From: Streptomyces sp. CB00455
Lineage (GTDB): Bacteria; Actinomycetota; Actinomycetes; Streptomycetales; Streptomycetaceae
Assembly (NCBI RefSeq): GCF_001905445.1
Contig: NZ_LIVQ01000001.1
Location: 930,001 to 994,000, forward strand
Direction: 5' to 3'
Length of the DNA: 64,000 nt
Part shown: positions 46,164 to 54,520 of the stretch, one piece after another
Layout of the letters: each line of letters begins with the position of its first letter
How positions within the stretch are numbered: position 1 is the stretch's first letter
Translations under genes and position numbers: made by a program
The notes under the pieces: generated by a model
Told to the model about the DNA's origin: nothing
Database searches by the model: none
The model's input: only the letters and a program-made list of their open reading frames with translations

Positions 46164-46443
46164 CCTGGACCCACGACGGGGGCCAGGTCGAACCGAAGGA
46201 CGTCCCGGCCGACGCCGTCACCTCCTCCGGCTCCGGCCTCGACCCGGACATCTCCCCCGAGTACGCCAAGCTCCAGGTCCACCGGGTCGCCGAGCGGAAC
46301 AAGCTCGACGTCACACAGGTCGAGAAGCTCGTAGCCGACCACACCACCGACCACACCGCCGCCGCACCCTCGGCTTCATGGGCGAACCGCGCGTCAACGT
46401 CCTCGAACTCAACATCGCCCTGAAGGCGCTCTCCACGAGCTGA
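46164..46443 (+). pseudogene. kdpC: kdpC remnant (C-terminal part, frameshifted)
   Basis: In frame from about 46170 the DNA reads [20 protein letters not shown], then [20 protein letters not shown], both highly characteristic of KdpC, the periplasmic-side subunit of the Kdp K+-ATPase. After HTTDHTA the frame shifts by one base. It then continues [20 protein letters not shown] up to the normal kdpC stop at 46441-46443. The N-terminal half and membrane helix are missing, and no kdpA, kdpB or kdpDE is near. It begins within 10 bases of the lysE stop. It is a decayed end of a lost kdp operon or a partial duplication. Confidence 0.85.
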
Positions 46444-46500
46444 CGTCCCCCGACGCACCGGCCGGGAGCCGCGACCCGGTGAAGCTTTCCGGTCGCCGCA

Positions 46501-46668
46501 CTAAGGGCTGTCCCGGAATCCCCGGTGGATCAGCCCACGCCGTCAGATGCGGTGCATTGCAAGGCGGAGGGGCGTCCTCATACTGGGCGTATTCGGGCGT
46601 TCCGACAACGCAGCGAGGTGCCGTAGCTGTCGTCGTGCGCCCGCCGGGGATTGCGGGACAGCCCTTAG
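46501..46668. mobile_element. MITE-like element, 168 bp, with 28-bp terminal inverted repeats (copy B)
   Basis: The left end ctaagggctgtcccggaatc is repeated in inverted form at the right end (ttgcgggacagcccttag), with 26 of 28 positions matching across the full repeats. The termini suggest a TA target duplication (TA-agggc...gccct-TA), as made by IS630/Tc1-mariner or some IS5-group elements. There is no open frame for a transposase. The right end provides the TAA stop of the second corA gene. It belongs to a type of short intergenic repeat that I associate with Streptomyces genomes in general; I cannot verify the copy number here. Confidence 0.85.
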
Positions 46669-47711
46669 AGCCACTTGTTGCGGCGCAGCGCCCGGTAGAC
46701 GACCGTGCACACGATCGCCATGAAGCCCCAGACCGCGGGGTAGCCGTACGGGGACCTGAGCTCGGGCATGTGCTCGAAGTTCATGCCGTAGACGCCGACG
46801 ATCATGGTGGGGACGGCGATGAGTGCGGCCCAGGCGCTGATGCGGCGCATGTCGGCGTTCTGCTGGACGCCGAGCTGGGCGATGCTCGCGCTGAGCATGC
46901 CGGAGACGAGTTCGTCGAAGGACAGGATCTGTTCGCTGACCCGCTGGTGGTGGTCGGCCACGTCCCGGAAGTACGTGGCGACCTCCGACGGGACCCCGGG
47001 GACCGCGCCTTCACCGAGGCGCTGCAGGGGGCCGGCGAGCGGCATCACGGCGCGCTTGAATTCGAGGAGCTCGCGCTTGAGCTGGTAGATCCGCCCGGCG
47101 TCCACCGGGCGGCCCGGGGAGAAGACCTCGGCTTCCAGGGTGTCGACGTCGCCGGCGAAGGCGTCCGCGACCTCGACGTAGCGGTCGACGACCATGTCCG
47201 CCACCGCGTGCAGGACGGCCGCGGGTCCGCAGCCCAGCTGCTGCGGATCGTCCTGGAGCTGTCGGCGCACGTCATCCAGCGGCGGGGCGCTGCCGTGGCG
47301 GACGGTGATCGCGAAGCCGGGGCCGGCGAAGACCATGATCTCGCCGGTGTCGACGATCTCGCTGGTCGCGGTGACCGTCTCGTGTTCGACGTAGACGATC
47401 GTCTTCAGCACCAGGAACAGCATGTCTCCGTAGCGTTCCAGCTTGGGCCGCTGGTGGGCGTGGACGGCGTCCTCCACGGCGAGGGGGTGCAGGCCGAACG
47501 CCTCGGCGACCTCCTGGAGCTGCTCCTCGGTGGGCTCGTACAGACCGATCCACGCGAACCGGCCCTCCCGCGGGTCTATGCGCTTCATGACCGTGTCCAG
47601 GGTCACCTGGCCGGGGATGCGGTGCCCGTCCTCGTAGAGCGCGCAGTCCACCACCGCCGACGGCAGAACCGCACCGCCCCCGCCGCCCTCGCCACCCCGC
47701 TCCGCCGCCAT
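46665..47711 (-). CDS. corA: CorA-family magnesium/cobalt transporter, paralogue 2
   Basis: A 348-residue CorA channel subunit with YGMNF in VGVYGMNFEHMPEL and two C-terminal helices, ending LRRNKWL. The ATG at 47711 follows AAGAGG at good spacing; the longer open frame upstream is not supported. A Glu/Gly-rich run (ERGGEGGGGG) follows the start. The stop TAA is formed by the terminus of the MITE-like element. It is divergent from paralogue 3 across 371 bases. Confidence 0.93.
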   Translation of the reverse strand: MAAERGGEGGGGGAVLPSAVVDCALYEDGHRIPGQVTLDTVMKRIDPREGRFAWIGLYEPTEEQLQEVAEAFGLHPLAVEDAVHAHQRPKLERYGDMLFLVLKTIVYVEHETVTATSEIVDTGEIMVFAGPGFAITVRHGSAPPLDDVRRQLQDDPQQLGCGPAAVLHAVADMVVDRYVEVADAFAGDVDTLEAEVFSPGRPVDAGRIYQLKRELLEFKRAVMPLAGPLQRLGEGAVPGVPSEVATYFRDVADHHQRVSEQILSFDELVSGMLSASIAQLGVQQNADMRRISAWAALIAVPTMIVGVYGMNFEHMPELRSPYGYPAVWGFMAIVCTVVYRALRRNKWL

Positions 47712-48082
47712 GTGCTGCCTCTTGTCCCTTTGTGCCTTGTCCGATGCGTAGAGGTGCAACCTACCCACGACCGCCAGGTGATCACCCGCGTCCCTGACCG
47801 GGGTGGGCGCCGGCGCGGCGGCGGCGCCGGAACGTCCCCCTCGGCGTGTGCCGCGAGGAGGCGTCCCGGGCGTTCTCGCGGCGGGTATACCCTGCTCGAT
47901 GGCCCATGTCCCGTGCGCAGCGAAAGGCAGGTGAGTTCCCCGATGTGTGGTGAACCTCCCAGTCGCGCGCCGCGGGGCGCTGCCGTGCCCGGCTCGTAGC
48001 CGGCTCTGCAGGCGGCGTCTGCGGCGTGCCCTTTGCGCATCCCTCACGCCTTGCTGCTTCTGCCTGCGGAAGGACCCCTGCC
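47712..48082. other. Divergent region between corA paralogues 2 and 3
   Basis: Holds the promoters of both genes. The run at about 47885-47945 (gggtatacc...cgaaaggcaggtg) contains a ggtatacc palindrome (47883-47890). An RNA-based magnesium sensor would be plausible here, but I cannot draw a known one (M-box or mgtA leader) with confidence. Confidence 0.45.
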
Positions 48083-49228
48083 GTGTCCGAGCGTCGTCTG
48101 CGCGCCCTGCGCGCGTTCACCAAGCCCGCCAAGCGCCCCGCCGAGCCCCGCCCCGATGCCGGACAGCCCGCGCCGACCGTGGCGGCCGGCCCGCAGCCAC
48201 CGCGCGGGAACAGCGTGGTCACGGCCGCGATCTACCACGACGGTGTCCGCACGAGCACCCACGACTCGCTCGCCCAGACCTTCGGCAAGCTCCGCGAGGC
48301 GGAAGGGGGCATGGCGTGGATCGGCCTGCACCGGCCGACCGAGACCGAGCTGCTGTCCGTCGCCGAGGAGTTCGACCTGCACCCCCTCGCCGTCGAGGAC
48401 GCGCTGGAAGCCCACCAGCGGCCCAAGCTGGAACGCTACGGCGACACCCTCTTCGTCGTGCTCCGCGCCGCCCGCTACCTCGACGCCGCCGAAGAGGTCG
48501 ACTTCGGCGAGCTCCACGTCTTCGTCGGACCCGACTTCGTCATCACCGTCCGCCACGGCGCCGCCCCGGACCTGGCAGCGGTCCGGCGCCGGATGGAAAG
48601 CAGCCCGGACCTCCTCAAGCGCGGTCCCGAATCCGTCCTGTACGCGATCCTCGACGCAGTCGTCGACGGGTACGCCCCCGTCGTGGCGGGCGTGGAGAAC
48701 GACGTGGACGAGATCGAGACCGAGGTCTTCAGCGGAGACCCGAAGGTCTCCCGCCGCATCTACGAACTCTCCCGGGAAGTGGTCGAGTTCGCCCGCGCGA
48801 CCCGGCCCCTGACCCGGATCCTCGAAGGGCTCTCGGCCGGGTTCGAGAAGTACGGCATCGACGAGGAACTCCGCCGCTACCTGCGCGACGTCGCCGACCA
48901 CGCCACCCACGTGACCGAACGCGTCGACGGCTTCCGCCTCGCGCTCCAGGACATCCTCGCCGTCAACGCGACCCTGGTCAGCCAGCAGCAGAATGAGGAG
49001 ATGAAGCAGCTGGCCCAGGCGGGCCACGCGCAGAACGAGGAGATCAAGAAGATCTCCTCGTGGGCGGCCATCCTGTTTGCACCCACGTTGGTGGGAACCA
49101 TCTACGGCATGAACTTCGAGACCATGCCCGAACTGCACTGGGCGGCGGGCTACCCCTTCGCCATCCTGCTGATGGCGGTCGTCTGCACGAGCCTGTACGT
49201 CATCTTCAAGAAGCGGGACTGGCTGTAG
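48083..49228 (+). CDS. corA: CorA-family magnesium/cobalt transporter, paralogue 3
   Basis: A 381-residue CorA subunit. GTG 48083 lies 8 bases after AAGGA. The N-terminal tail of 45 residues is rich in Pro, Arg and Ala. It has IYGMNF in LVGTIYGMNFETMPELHW, and its long helix carries a distinctive insert with two QNEE repeats (QQQNEEMKQLAQ, AQNEEIKKISS). It ends FKKRDWL. It is more divergent than paralogues 1 and 2, which are closer to each other. The relic at 52501-52556 derives from this subgroup. Confidence 0.93.
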   Translation: MSERRLRALRAFTKPAKRPAEPRPDAGQPAPTVAAGPQPPRGNSVVTAAIYHDGVRTSTHDSLAQTFGKLREAEGGMAWIGLHRPTETELLSVAEEFDLHPLAVEDALEAHQRPKLERYGDTLFVVLRAARYLDAAEEVDFGELHVFVGPDFVITVRHGAAPDLAAVRRRMESSPDLLKRGPESVLYAILDAVVDGYAPVVAGVENDVDEIETEVFSGDPKVSRRIYELSREVVEFARATRPLTRILEGLSAGFEKYGIDEELRRYLRDVADHATHVTERVDGFRLALQDILAVNATLVSQQQNEEMKQLAQAGHAQNEEIKKISSWAAILFAPTLVGTIYGMNFETMPELHWAAGYPFAILLMAVVCTSLYVIFKKRDWL

Positions 49229-49280
49229 GAGTCAGTTGACCCCTCACGCACCAACGGGGGGCACCGGCAGCGGTAGCCCG

Positions 49281-49600
49281 TCAGGCATGCACAAGGCCAT
49301 CCGCCATCACCAGCCGAACGCGGCGCAGCGCCTGGAGATCGCTCAGGGGATCACCATCAACGACCAGGAGGTCCGCGCGGAGGCCGGGGAGCAGGCGCCC
49401 CGTGACCTTGCCCAGCCCGAGTGCCTCCGCCGCCTCGCAGGTGGCCAGGTCGACGATCTCCTGCGAGGTGCAGCCCAGATGGGCGAAGAACTCGAGACTG
49501 GACACGAAGTCATCGAAGACCGCCCGGCTCACGCCCGCGTCCGTGCCGGTGAGCAGCCGCACCCCGCGCTCGCGCATTCGGCGGATCCTCGGTCCCGCGA
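49281..49600 (-). pseudogene. 5'-truncated amidohydrolase remnant
   Basis: On the minus strand the last 105 or so codons of an imidazolonepropionase-like amidohydrolase remain. They read RIRRMRERGVRLLTGTDAG (with a metal-binding Asp), then LATCEAAEALGLGKVTGRLL, then PGLRADLLVVDGDPLSDLQA, to a proper stop at 49281. Upstream of RIRRMRERG the similarity ends abruptly at about 49590-49600, where a different truncated gene begins on the opposite strand. The metal-binding N-terminal HxH motif is absent, so it is non-functional. Confidence 0.8.
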
Positions 49601-50280
49601 CCCCCGACGTCGTCGCCGGACTGCACGGAAAGCCGTACGACAGCCCACGCGATGCCTGTGTGGAATACCTGACCGAGGTGCGGCGCCTGATCGGGACCGA
49701 GGACGGAGCCGCCGGACCCGGCATCGGCGCCTCCATCGGTCTGCCGGGCCTGCGGCACCCGGGAGTGGAGACCGGGCTCGGTGTGCTCCGGCCGACGCTC
49801 GCGCGGGCCGCGGGCCGGGCGGCGGACGCGGCGATCAGCTGGATGACCCCGCCCGGCTACGTCCGCGACACCCTGCTGCCCGCCATGGCGAAGGGCGCGG
49901 CCGAGTCGGGCCGCCCGGTGCCCCGCATGGTCACCGTCGTGCACGCCGCCGTCGACCGCCCGGGACGCCACGCCTACCGGCTCGCCTTCGCAGCGGCCCA
50001 CGTCCACCTCGCCGGGCCGCACTACTGCGACATGCTGCGCCGCGCCGGACTGCGCGTCCACCACAACCGCCCGGGCCTCGGCGCCCGCGCCCTCGTCGAC
50101 TCCGGAGTCTTCCTCTACGGCACGCCCGGGAACATCGCCGCACAGCTGGCCGAATTCGATCGGGCGGGGGTGGACGAAGTTGTCGTCAACGTCGCGGGAG
50201 TGTATTCCGAGCATGGCCGACCGGACGCCGTACGGGACCTCCAGGAGATCCTCGCGGCCTGCCGGGAAGCGACGAACTGA
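49600..50280 (+). pseudogene. 5'-truncated LLM-class (luciferase-like) oxidoreductase remnant
   Basis: On the plus strand, from about 49600, the frame reads TPDVVAGLHGKPYDSPRDAC and continues through an LLM-type F420/FMN monooxygenase C-terminal half (ISWMTPPGYVRDTLLPAMAK, YGTPGNIAAQLAEFDRAGVD, VVVNVAGVYSE) to TGA 50278-50280. About 100 N-terminal residues with the cofactor pocket are missing, and the family sequence has no start codon. The reading stays open, so the truncation is either recent or the shortened protein starts at a GTG such as 49677. It abuts a truncated amidohydrolase head to head. Confidence 0.75.
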
Positions 50281-50354
50281 CCCATGAACGGGTGGGAGAG
50301 GCCAGGGCACGACCGCGTGCCGCCCTCCCGCACGCGGTGAGGAGAGGCAAGACG

Positions 50355-51596
50355 ATGCCCGACGACATCGCCCGATGGCTGAACGAGCACGCCAACCCGT
50401 TGAGTACCCTGACCCCCGGCGCGCCGGTGGAGGACCTGAAACCCCTGGGCGAGGCACTGCGGGGGACACGGATCGTCGGTCTGGGGGAATCCACCCACGG
50501 CACGGGCGAGTTCTTCCGGCTGAAGCACCGCATCGTGGAGTTCCTGGTCCGTGAGGAGGGGTTCACCACCCTCGCCATGGAGGCCAGCCAGTCCGCGGCC
50601 CGCGCACTCGACGCGTACGTCCGGTACGGCACGGGCTCCCCCGAACGGCTCGTCGCCAGGCTGGGCTTCTGGACTTGGCGCACCCGCGAGATGGTCGATC
50701 TCGTCGAGTGGCTGCGCGCCCACAATCGCGACCTGCCCGAAGAGCGCCGGGTCCGCTTCGTGGGAACCGACCCCCAGCTCTGCGCCGACTCGGTCGAGGC
50801 CGTCGCCGCCTTTCTGCTCCGGGCTGCGCCCGATCAGGCCGGGCGCGTCAGCGCCCTGGACGTACTGGCCGGGGCCCGCCCGAGCACGCTTCCGGACCCG
50901 GACAAGGCCCTGATGCGACGCGCAGAGGAGATCGCCCGCCTCATCGCGGACCACGCTGAGCGGCCGGGTCCCGGCGATGACGCCGGCGAGGCTCTGGAAC
51001 ACGCGCGGATCCTCGTCCGCGCCGCCGACCTGGTGACCCGGCCCTTCGCAGCCTCGGCCGGCGAGGACGGCGTGCTCGCCGCGCGTGACCGCTACATGGC
51101 CGAGGCCGTCGCACGGCTCGTGGACGACGACCCCGAGGCTCGCATCATGCTCTGGGCACACAACGGGCACATTGCGAAGGGCACGTACGGGGACCAGGTG
51201 CCGGCCCTCGGCAGCAAGCTCCGCGAACGCTACGGCGACACCTACTACGCGCTGGCCCTCCTCTTCGGCAAGGGCTCCTTCCTGGCCCGCCGCGGCAACG
51301 ACCTTCAGCGCCCGCCGGCCCGCCACCGCATCGGCACCGGCCTCCGCTCCCTGGAGGCCAGACTCACGCACGCCGTACCCGGCGACTACTACGCGGACTT
51401 CCGCGCCGCGGGTTCCCCCGCCGACGCCGCGCCCTGGCTGCACGCCCCGCACGCGCAGCGCAGCTTCGGCGCCAACGTCCAACGGTTCCTCTACCGCTTG
51501 AACACCGCCCCGCTCGTCCCGGCCGAGGACTATGACGGCATCGCGTTCGTAGCACGCTCGACCTGCTCCCACCTGCTGCCCGCGGCGGAGGACTGA
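50355..51596 (+). CDS. Erythromycin esterase family protein
   Basis: A 413-residue protein of the EreA/SuccinoglycanBP fold. Family motifs are VGLGESTHGTGEFFRLKHR (Glu45, His48), TTLAMEASQS, FVGTDPQL and IMLWAHNGHIAKG; Glu45, His48 and the later His align with the proposed catalytic set. EreA opens macrolide lactone rings, but most Streptomyces members are uncharacterised and need not confer resistance. The ATG at 50355 follows GGAGAGG. No macrolide cluster is near. It ends 7 bases before a convergent gene. Confidence 0.85.
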   Translation: MPDDIARWLNEHANPLSTLTPGAPVEDLKPLGEALRGTRIVGLGESTHGTGEFFRLKHRIVEFLVREEGFTTLAMEASQSAARALDAYVRYGTGSPERLVARLGFWTWRTREMVDLVEWLRAHNRDLPEERRVRFVGTDPQLCADSVEAVAAFLLRAAPDQAGRVSALDVLAGARPSTLPDPDKALMRRAEEIARLIADHAERPGPGDDAGEALEHARILVRAADLVTRPFAASAGEDGVLAARDRYMAEAVARLVDDDPEARIMLWAHNGHIAKGTYGDQVPALGSKLRERYGDTYYALALLFGKGSFLARRGNDLQRPPARHRIGTGLRSLEARLTHAVPGDYYADFRAAGSPADAAPWLHAPHAQRSFGANVQRFLYRLNTAPLVPAEDYDGIAFVARSTCSHLLPAAED

Positions 51597-51603
51597 GGTT
51601 CTC

Positions 51604-52137
51604 TCACGGCCACAGGTCGAGCGCGGCGTTCAGAGTCAGCTGCCACATCGGTTCGGCACCGGTGCCGAATGCCGCAGCGAGCCCGTACCCCACGGACGTG
51701 TCGTACGGGTCCCTGGCACGCTCGGACTCGCCCGCCGCCTCCCAGTCGGCCGACACGCGCCCGTCGCCGCTCGATGTGAAGACGCCGAGCAGCCGCTCGT
51801 CCCGCAGCAGCCGGCTGGTACCGAGGGAATCCGGAACCAGCAGATAGCTGCAATCCCGCGCCCCTGAGACGACCTCGACCCGGTACGAGCGCCGGGTCAG
51901 GAATCCCTTGGACGGCCGCAGGGTCTCCTCTGCACCGTCGACGAGCAGAGTGAGGTGCTCGGGGTCGCGCGTCCCGATCGGCACATGGCTCTCCGGCATT
52001 GTGTTCGGGGCCCGCCGGATGTCGACCGGCGGCAGACCGTCCCCGCTCACGCCCAGCGTCCCGGTCTCATGGTCGAGTTCGATCCGGACCGTGCCGAAGA
52101 GCGGATCGTCGGCGGGCACGTACGCGTACGGATTCAT
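51604..52137 (-). CDS. Hypothetical protein, 177 residues
   Basis: The ATG at 52137 starts MNPYAYVPADDPLFGTVRIEL after AAGGG. The product is soluble and beta-rich in appearance, with a short motif IRRAPNTMPESHVPIGTRDPE and a C-terminal region ending LTLNAALDLWP. It has no signal peptide, no membrane segment and only one Cys (DCSYL). I do not recognise a family. Codon use matches neighbours. It converges on the erythromycin esterase gene with 7 bases between stops. Confidence 0.75.
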   Translation of the reverse strand: MNPYAYVPADDPLFGTVRIELDHETGTLGVSGDGLPPVDIRRAPNTMPESHVPIGTRDPEHLTLLVDGAEETLRPSKGFLTRRSYRVEVVSGARDCSYLLVPDSLGTSRLLRDERLLGVFTSSGDGRVSADWEAAGESERARDPYDTSVGYGLAAAFGTGAEPMWQLTLNAALDLWP

Positions 52138-52500
52138 CGGGACCCTTGCCTCCTGTTCATCCTGGTGATCGACTTCCCCCAGTCTCGTCCGGAGGCGGAG
52201 GGCCGGTTCCCTTTCCAGCCAGAGGCGGGCCGGTGGGCAGGGGCGGCGCCACGGCCTGGGCGTCGGGGAGCGCAGCGGTTGTTCCCCTGTGAACGAGCAG
52301 CCGTACCCAGCCACGAGCTACCACCAAGCGAATGACGGTCACCTACTCCTGCCTCGCTGCTGAAGCCGCGTTGTGGAGCGGCAGGGGAGGATCGGCCGTA
52401 CAAACGGGCAGCACGGTGAAAGGGACGGAAAGGCTGATCGCCGCAGATCAGGGGGCCTCTCCGGGCGCTTTCCGCAGGTCAGCGGCGTGCGTGTGACGAC
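52138..52500. other. Intergenic region without a gene
   Basis: Upstream region of the hypothetical gene. Base composition is less GC-rich near 52270-52440. No family sequence was recognised on either strand. Confidence 0.5.
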
Positions 52501-52556
52501 TTCAAGAAGATTTCCTCGTGGGCCGCCATCCTCTTCGCCCCCACCCTGGTGGGAAC
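52501..52556 (+). pseudogene. 56-bp relic of a fourth corA gene
   Basis: In frame it encodes FKKISSWAAILFAPTLVGT, matching the second-helix entry of corA paralogue 3 (49043-49098) at 48 of 56 bases. Seven of the eight differences are synonymous, so it descends from a once-functional relative. Neither the preceding helix nor the YGMNF loop that should follow is present. The downstream sequence (cccggggagaag) is unrelated. Confidence 0.8.
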
Positions 52557-52687
52557 TCCCCGGGGAGAAGTGATGCGGGTGATCTCCTCCCCCGGGTTCC
52601 GGTCTGTTCCGGTCCGAGCCCGGCCCGAGCGAGGGGTGGCACCCCGGGCGGCCCGGTCCCGCTCCTGTCGTCACGGAGGACGGTCGG

Positions 52688-53401
52688 TCAGCTCGCCGCC
52701 CGTACCGCTTCCCTGATCAGGTCGGCGACCCGGGTGGGCTCGGAGAGGACGACGGCGTGGGAGGCGTCCGGCAGTTCGACGACGACGGCTCCGGCCCGTG
52801 CCGCGCCGAAGCGCTGGACCTCGGGGCTGATCGTGCGGTCCGCCCCGGCCACCAGGGCCCAGGACGGTTTGGTCCGCCACGCCGCCGCGGACGCGGTCTC
52901 GGTGAAGGCGGCCGTGGCGAGCGGGCGTTGGGTCGCTGCCAGGACGGCGGCGACGTCCTCGGGCACGTCCGCCGCGAAGACGGCGGGAAAGGCCGTCTCC
53001 TCGATGGTGACCTCGACCCCGCAGTCGCCGTCGAGGAGCGGGTAGGTCCACTTCTTCAGGCTGCCCGTCAGCGAGGACTCGGGGAAGCGCTCTTGGAGCT
53101 GGCCGAGGCTCTCGCCCTCGTGGGGCACGTAGGCGGCCACGTAGACGAGCCCCACGACGTTCTCCGCGACGCCGGCCACGGTGATCAGCGCACCGCCGTA
53201 CGAGTGGCCGACGAGTACGGCCGGGCCCTCGACCTGGGCCAGGACGGAGGCGAGGTAGGCGGCGTCCGCCGTCAGCCCCCGCAGCGGGTTCGACGGAGCG
53301 ATCACCGGGATGCCGCTGCTGCGCAGTTCCGAGATGACGCCTATCCAGCCTGTCGCGTCGGCGAAGGCGCCGTGCACGAGGACGACGGTGGGGTTGGGCA
53401 T
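52688..53401 (-). CDS. Alpha/beta hydrolase
   Basis: A 237-residue protein. TVVLVHGAFADATGW is the oxyanion turn, the nucleophile Ser is in VGHSYGG near residue 78, and the His is in LPDASHAVVLS. It matches the large actinobacterial group of small hydrolases similar to pyrethroid/salicylate-type esterases (EstC-like). The ATG at 53401 follows GAGAAGAGAAC. It is the last gene of a leftward regulatory/hydrolase block; the AraC gene lies 169 bases upstream. Confidence 0.88.
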   Translation of the reverse strand: MPNPTVVLVHGAFADATGWIGVISELRSSGIPVIAPSNPLRGLTADAAYLASVLAQVEGPAVLVGHSYGGALITVAGVAENVVGLVYVAAYVPHEGESLGQLQERFPESSLTGSLKKWTYPLLDGDCGVEVTIEETAFPAVFAADVPEDVAAVLAATQRPLATAAFTETASAAAWRTKPSWALVAGADRTISPEVQRFGAARAGAVVVELPDASHAVVLSEPTRVADLIREAVRAAS

Positions 53402-53570
53402 GCGCGTTCTCTTCTCGATATCGGGCACGTGTGGGGCGTCGTCACGGCGGTCGGAGCGCGGCCCGGACGTCGGTAAGAGGTGCGTGCGACGGTTACTCAC
53501 GGTAGAGCTGTGGAAGCGGCACCTCTTGTACGTGCGCGTATCCGCGCCGTCATGACGGCGCACACACCTC

Positions 53571-54479
53571 TCAGGCCCTTCGCTCGTCCTGGACGGCGGC
53601 AGTGGTCGATGCGAAGGCCGAGGTCGCCAGCGCCTGCCATTCGCTGGGGCTCATGCCGTAGGCCCCGCGGAACGTGCGGCTGAAGTGCGAGGGGCTGCTG
53701 AAGCCCCAGCGGCGTGCCACCGCGGCCATGGTGATCCTCCGGTTGGAGCGGCCCAGCTCGACCCGGCAGAATTCGAGCCTGCGCTGCCGCACCCATTGGC
53801 TCACCGTGCTGCCGGCGTTCTGGAAGAGCTTCTGCAGGTACCGGACGGAGATGTGGTGGGCGCGTGCGATCGACTCCGGTGAGAGGTCCGGGTCCATCAG
53901 ATGTTCTTCGATGTAGACGCGGATACGCGACAGCATCTCGTTGACGGTCCCGGGCGCGTCGTCTGCCTCGTCCGTCGCGTCCGCGTCGAGGAGCTCCATG
54001 ACCAGGACGGAGAGGAGATGTACGGCTGTCCGGGCGCGCCGGTCCCCGATCGTGGAGTGGCGCAACCCCGCCTCGGCGGCGAGCGCGGTCAGGAAGTCGG
54101 ACACCAGCGCCCCGATCCCCTCCCCGCCGCGTACGGGTACGCCGAGCACCTGGTCCAGCTCCGACTCCGTGACGCCCAGATAGCACCGGGGCACCCGGAA
54201 GAAGATCGTCTGGCAGCCCTCGCCGAACCGCAGCAGATGCCGTCGGGCCGGGTCGCAGACGAACAGGTCGTTCGGCTCCAACAGGGTCTTGGCACGGTCG
54301 TGGACGACGGTGACGGGCCCACGGACATGGACGCCGAGGTAGACGTGGGTCCGGTCGTTCGTCTCCGGCATCTCGGAAAGCATCTGGACCAGCCACCCCG
54401 GGCGGGAGGAGGGCGGGGCCGGAGCGGGCGCTTGCCGGGGCACCCGGTGGGGCGCAGGAGACATCAGTGTGAGGGTCAT
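53571..54479 (-). CDS. AraC-family transcriptional regulator
   Basis: A 302-residue protein. The N-terminal AraC_binding-like (AraC-binding-2) domain includes VTVVHDRAKTLLEPNDLFVC. Two C-terminal HTHs follow: SPESIARAHHISVRYLQKLF and TMAAVARRWGFSSPSHFSRTFR. It is similar in layout to FeaR/NitR-type activators. I chose ATG 54479 after TAGGAATTCCC. It lies between two alpha/beta hydrolase genes on the same strand, either or both of which may be its targets. Confidence 0.92.
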   Translation of the reverse strand: MTLTLMSPAPHRVPRQAPAPAPPSSRPGWLVQMLSEMPETNDRTHVYLGVHVRGPVTVVHDRAKTLLEPNDLFVCDPARRHLLRFGEGCQTIFFRVPRCYLGVTESELDQVLGVPVRGGEGIGALVSDFLTALAAEAGLRHSTIGDRRARTAVHLLSVLVMELLDADATDEADDAPGTVNEMLSRIRVYIEEHLMDPDLSPESIARAHHISVRYLQKLFQNAGSTVSQWVRQRRLEFCRVELGRSNRRITMAAVARRWGFSSPSHFSRTFRGAYGMSPSEWQALATSAFASTTAAVQDERRA

Positions 54480-54520
54480 GGGAATTCCTAGCCGTAGGTG
54501 CGTGCGGGCGGAGGGCGGAT

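Noticed and set aside
44551..46458. A 635-codon form of the LysR regulator
   Set aside because: The upstream 330 codons are antisense to lysE and the kdpC remnant. The regulator's own family start is at 45468.
47712..48082. Magnesium M-box riboswitch
   Set aside because: I could not identify the conserved M-box core or a leader long enough on one strand. Left as an untyped control region.
50355..51596. Macrolide resistance gene of a biosynthetic cluster
   Set aside because: The erythromycin esterase family is large and mostly uncharacterised. No polyketide synthase, macrolide tailoring or export genes are nearby.
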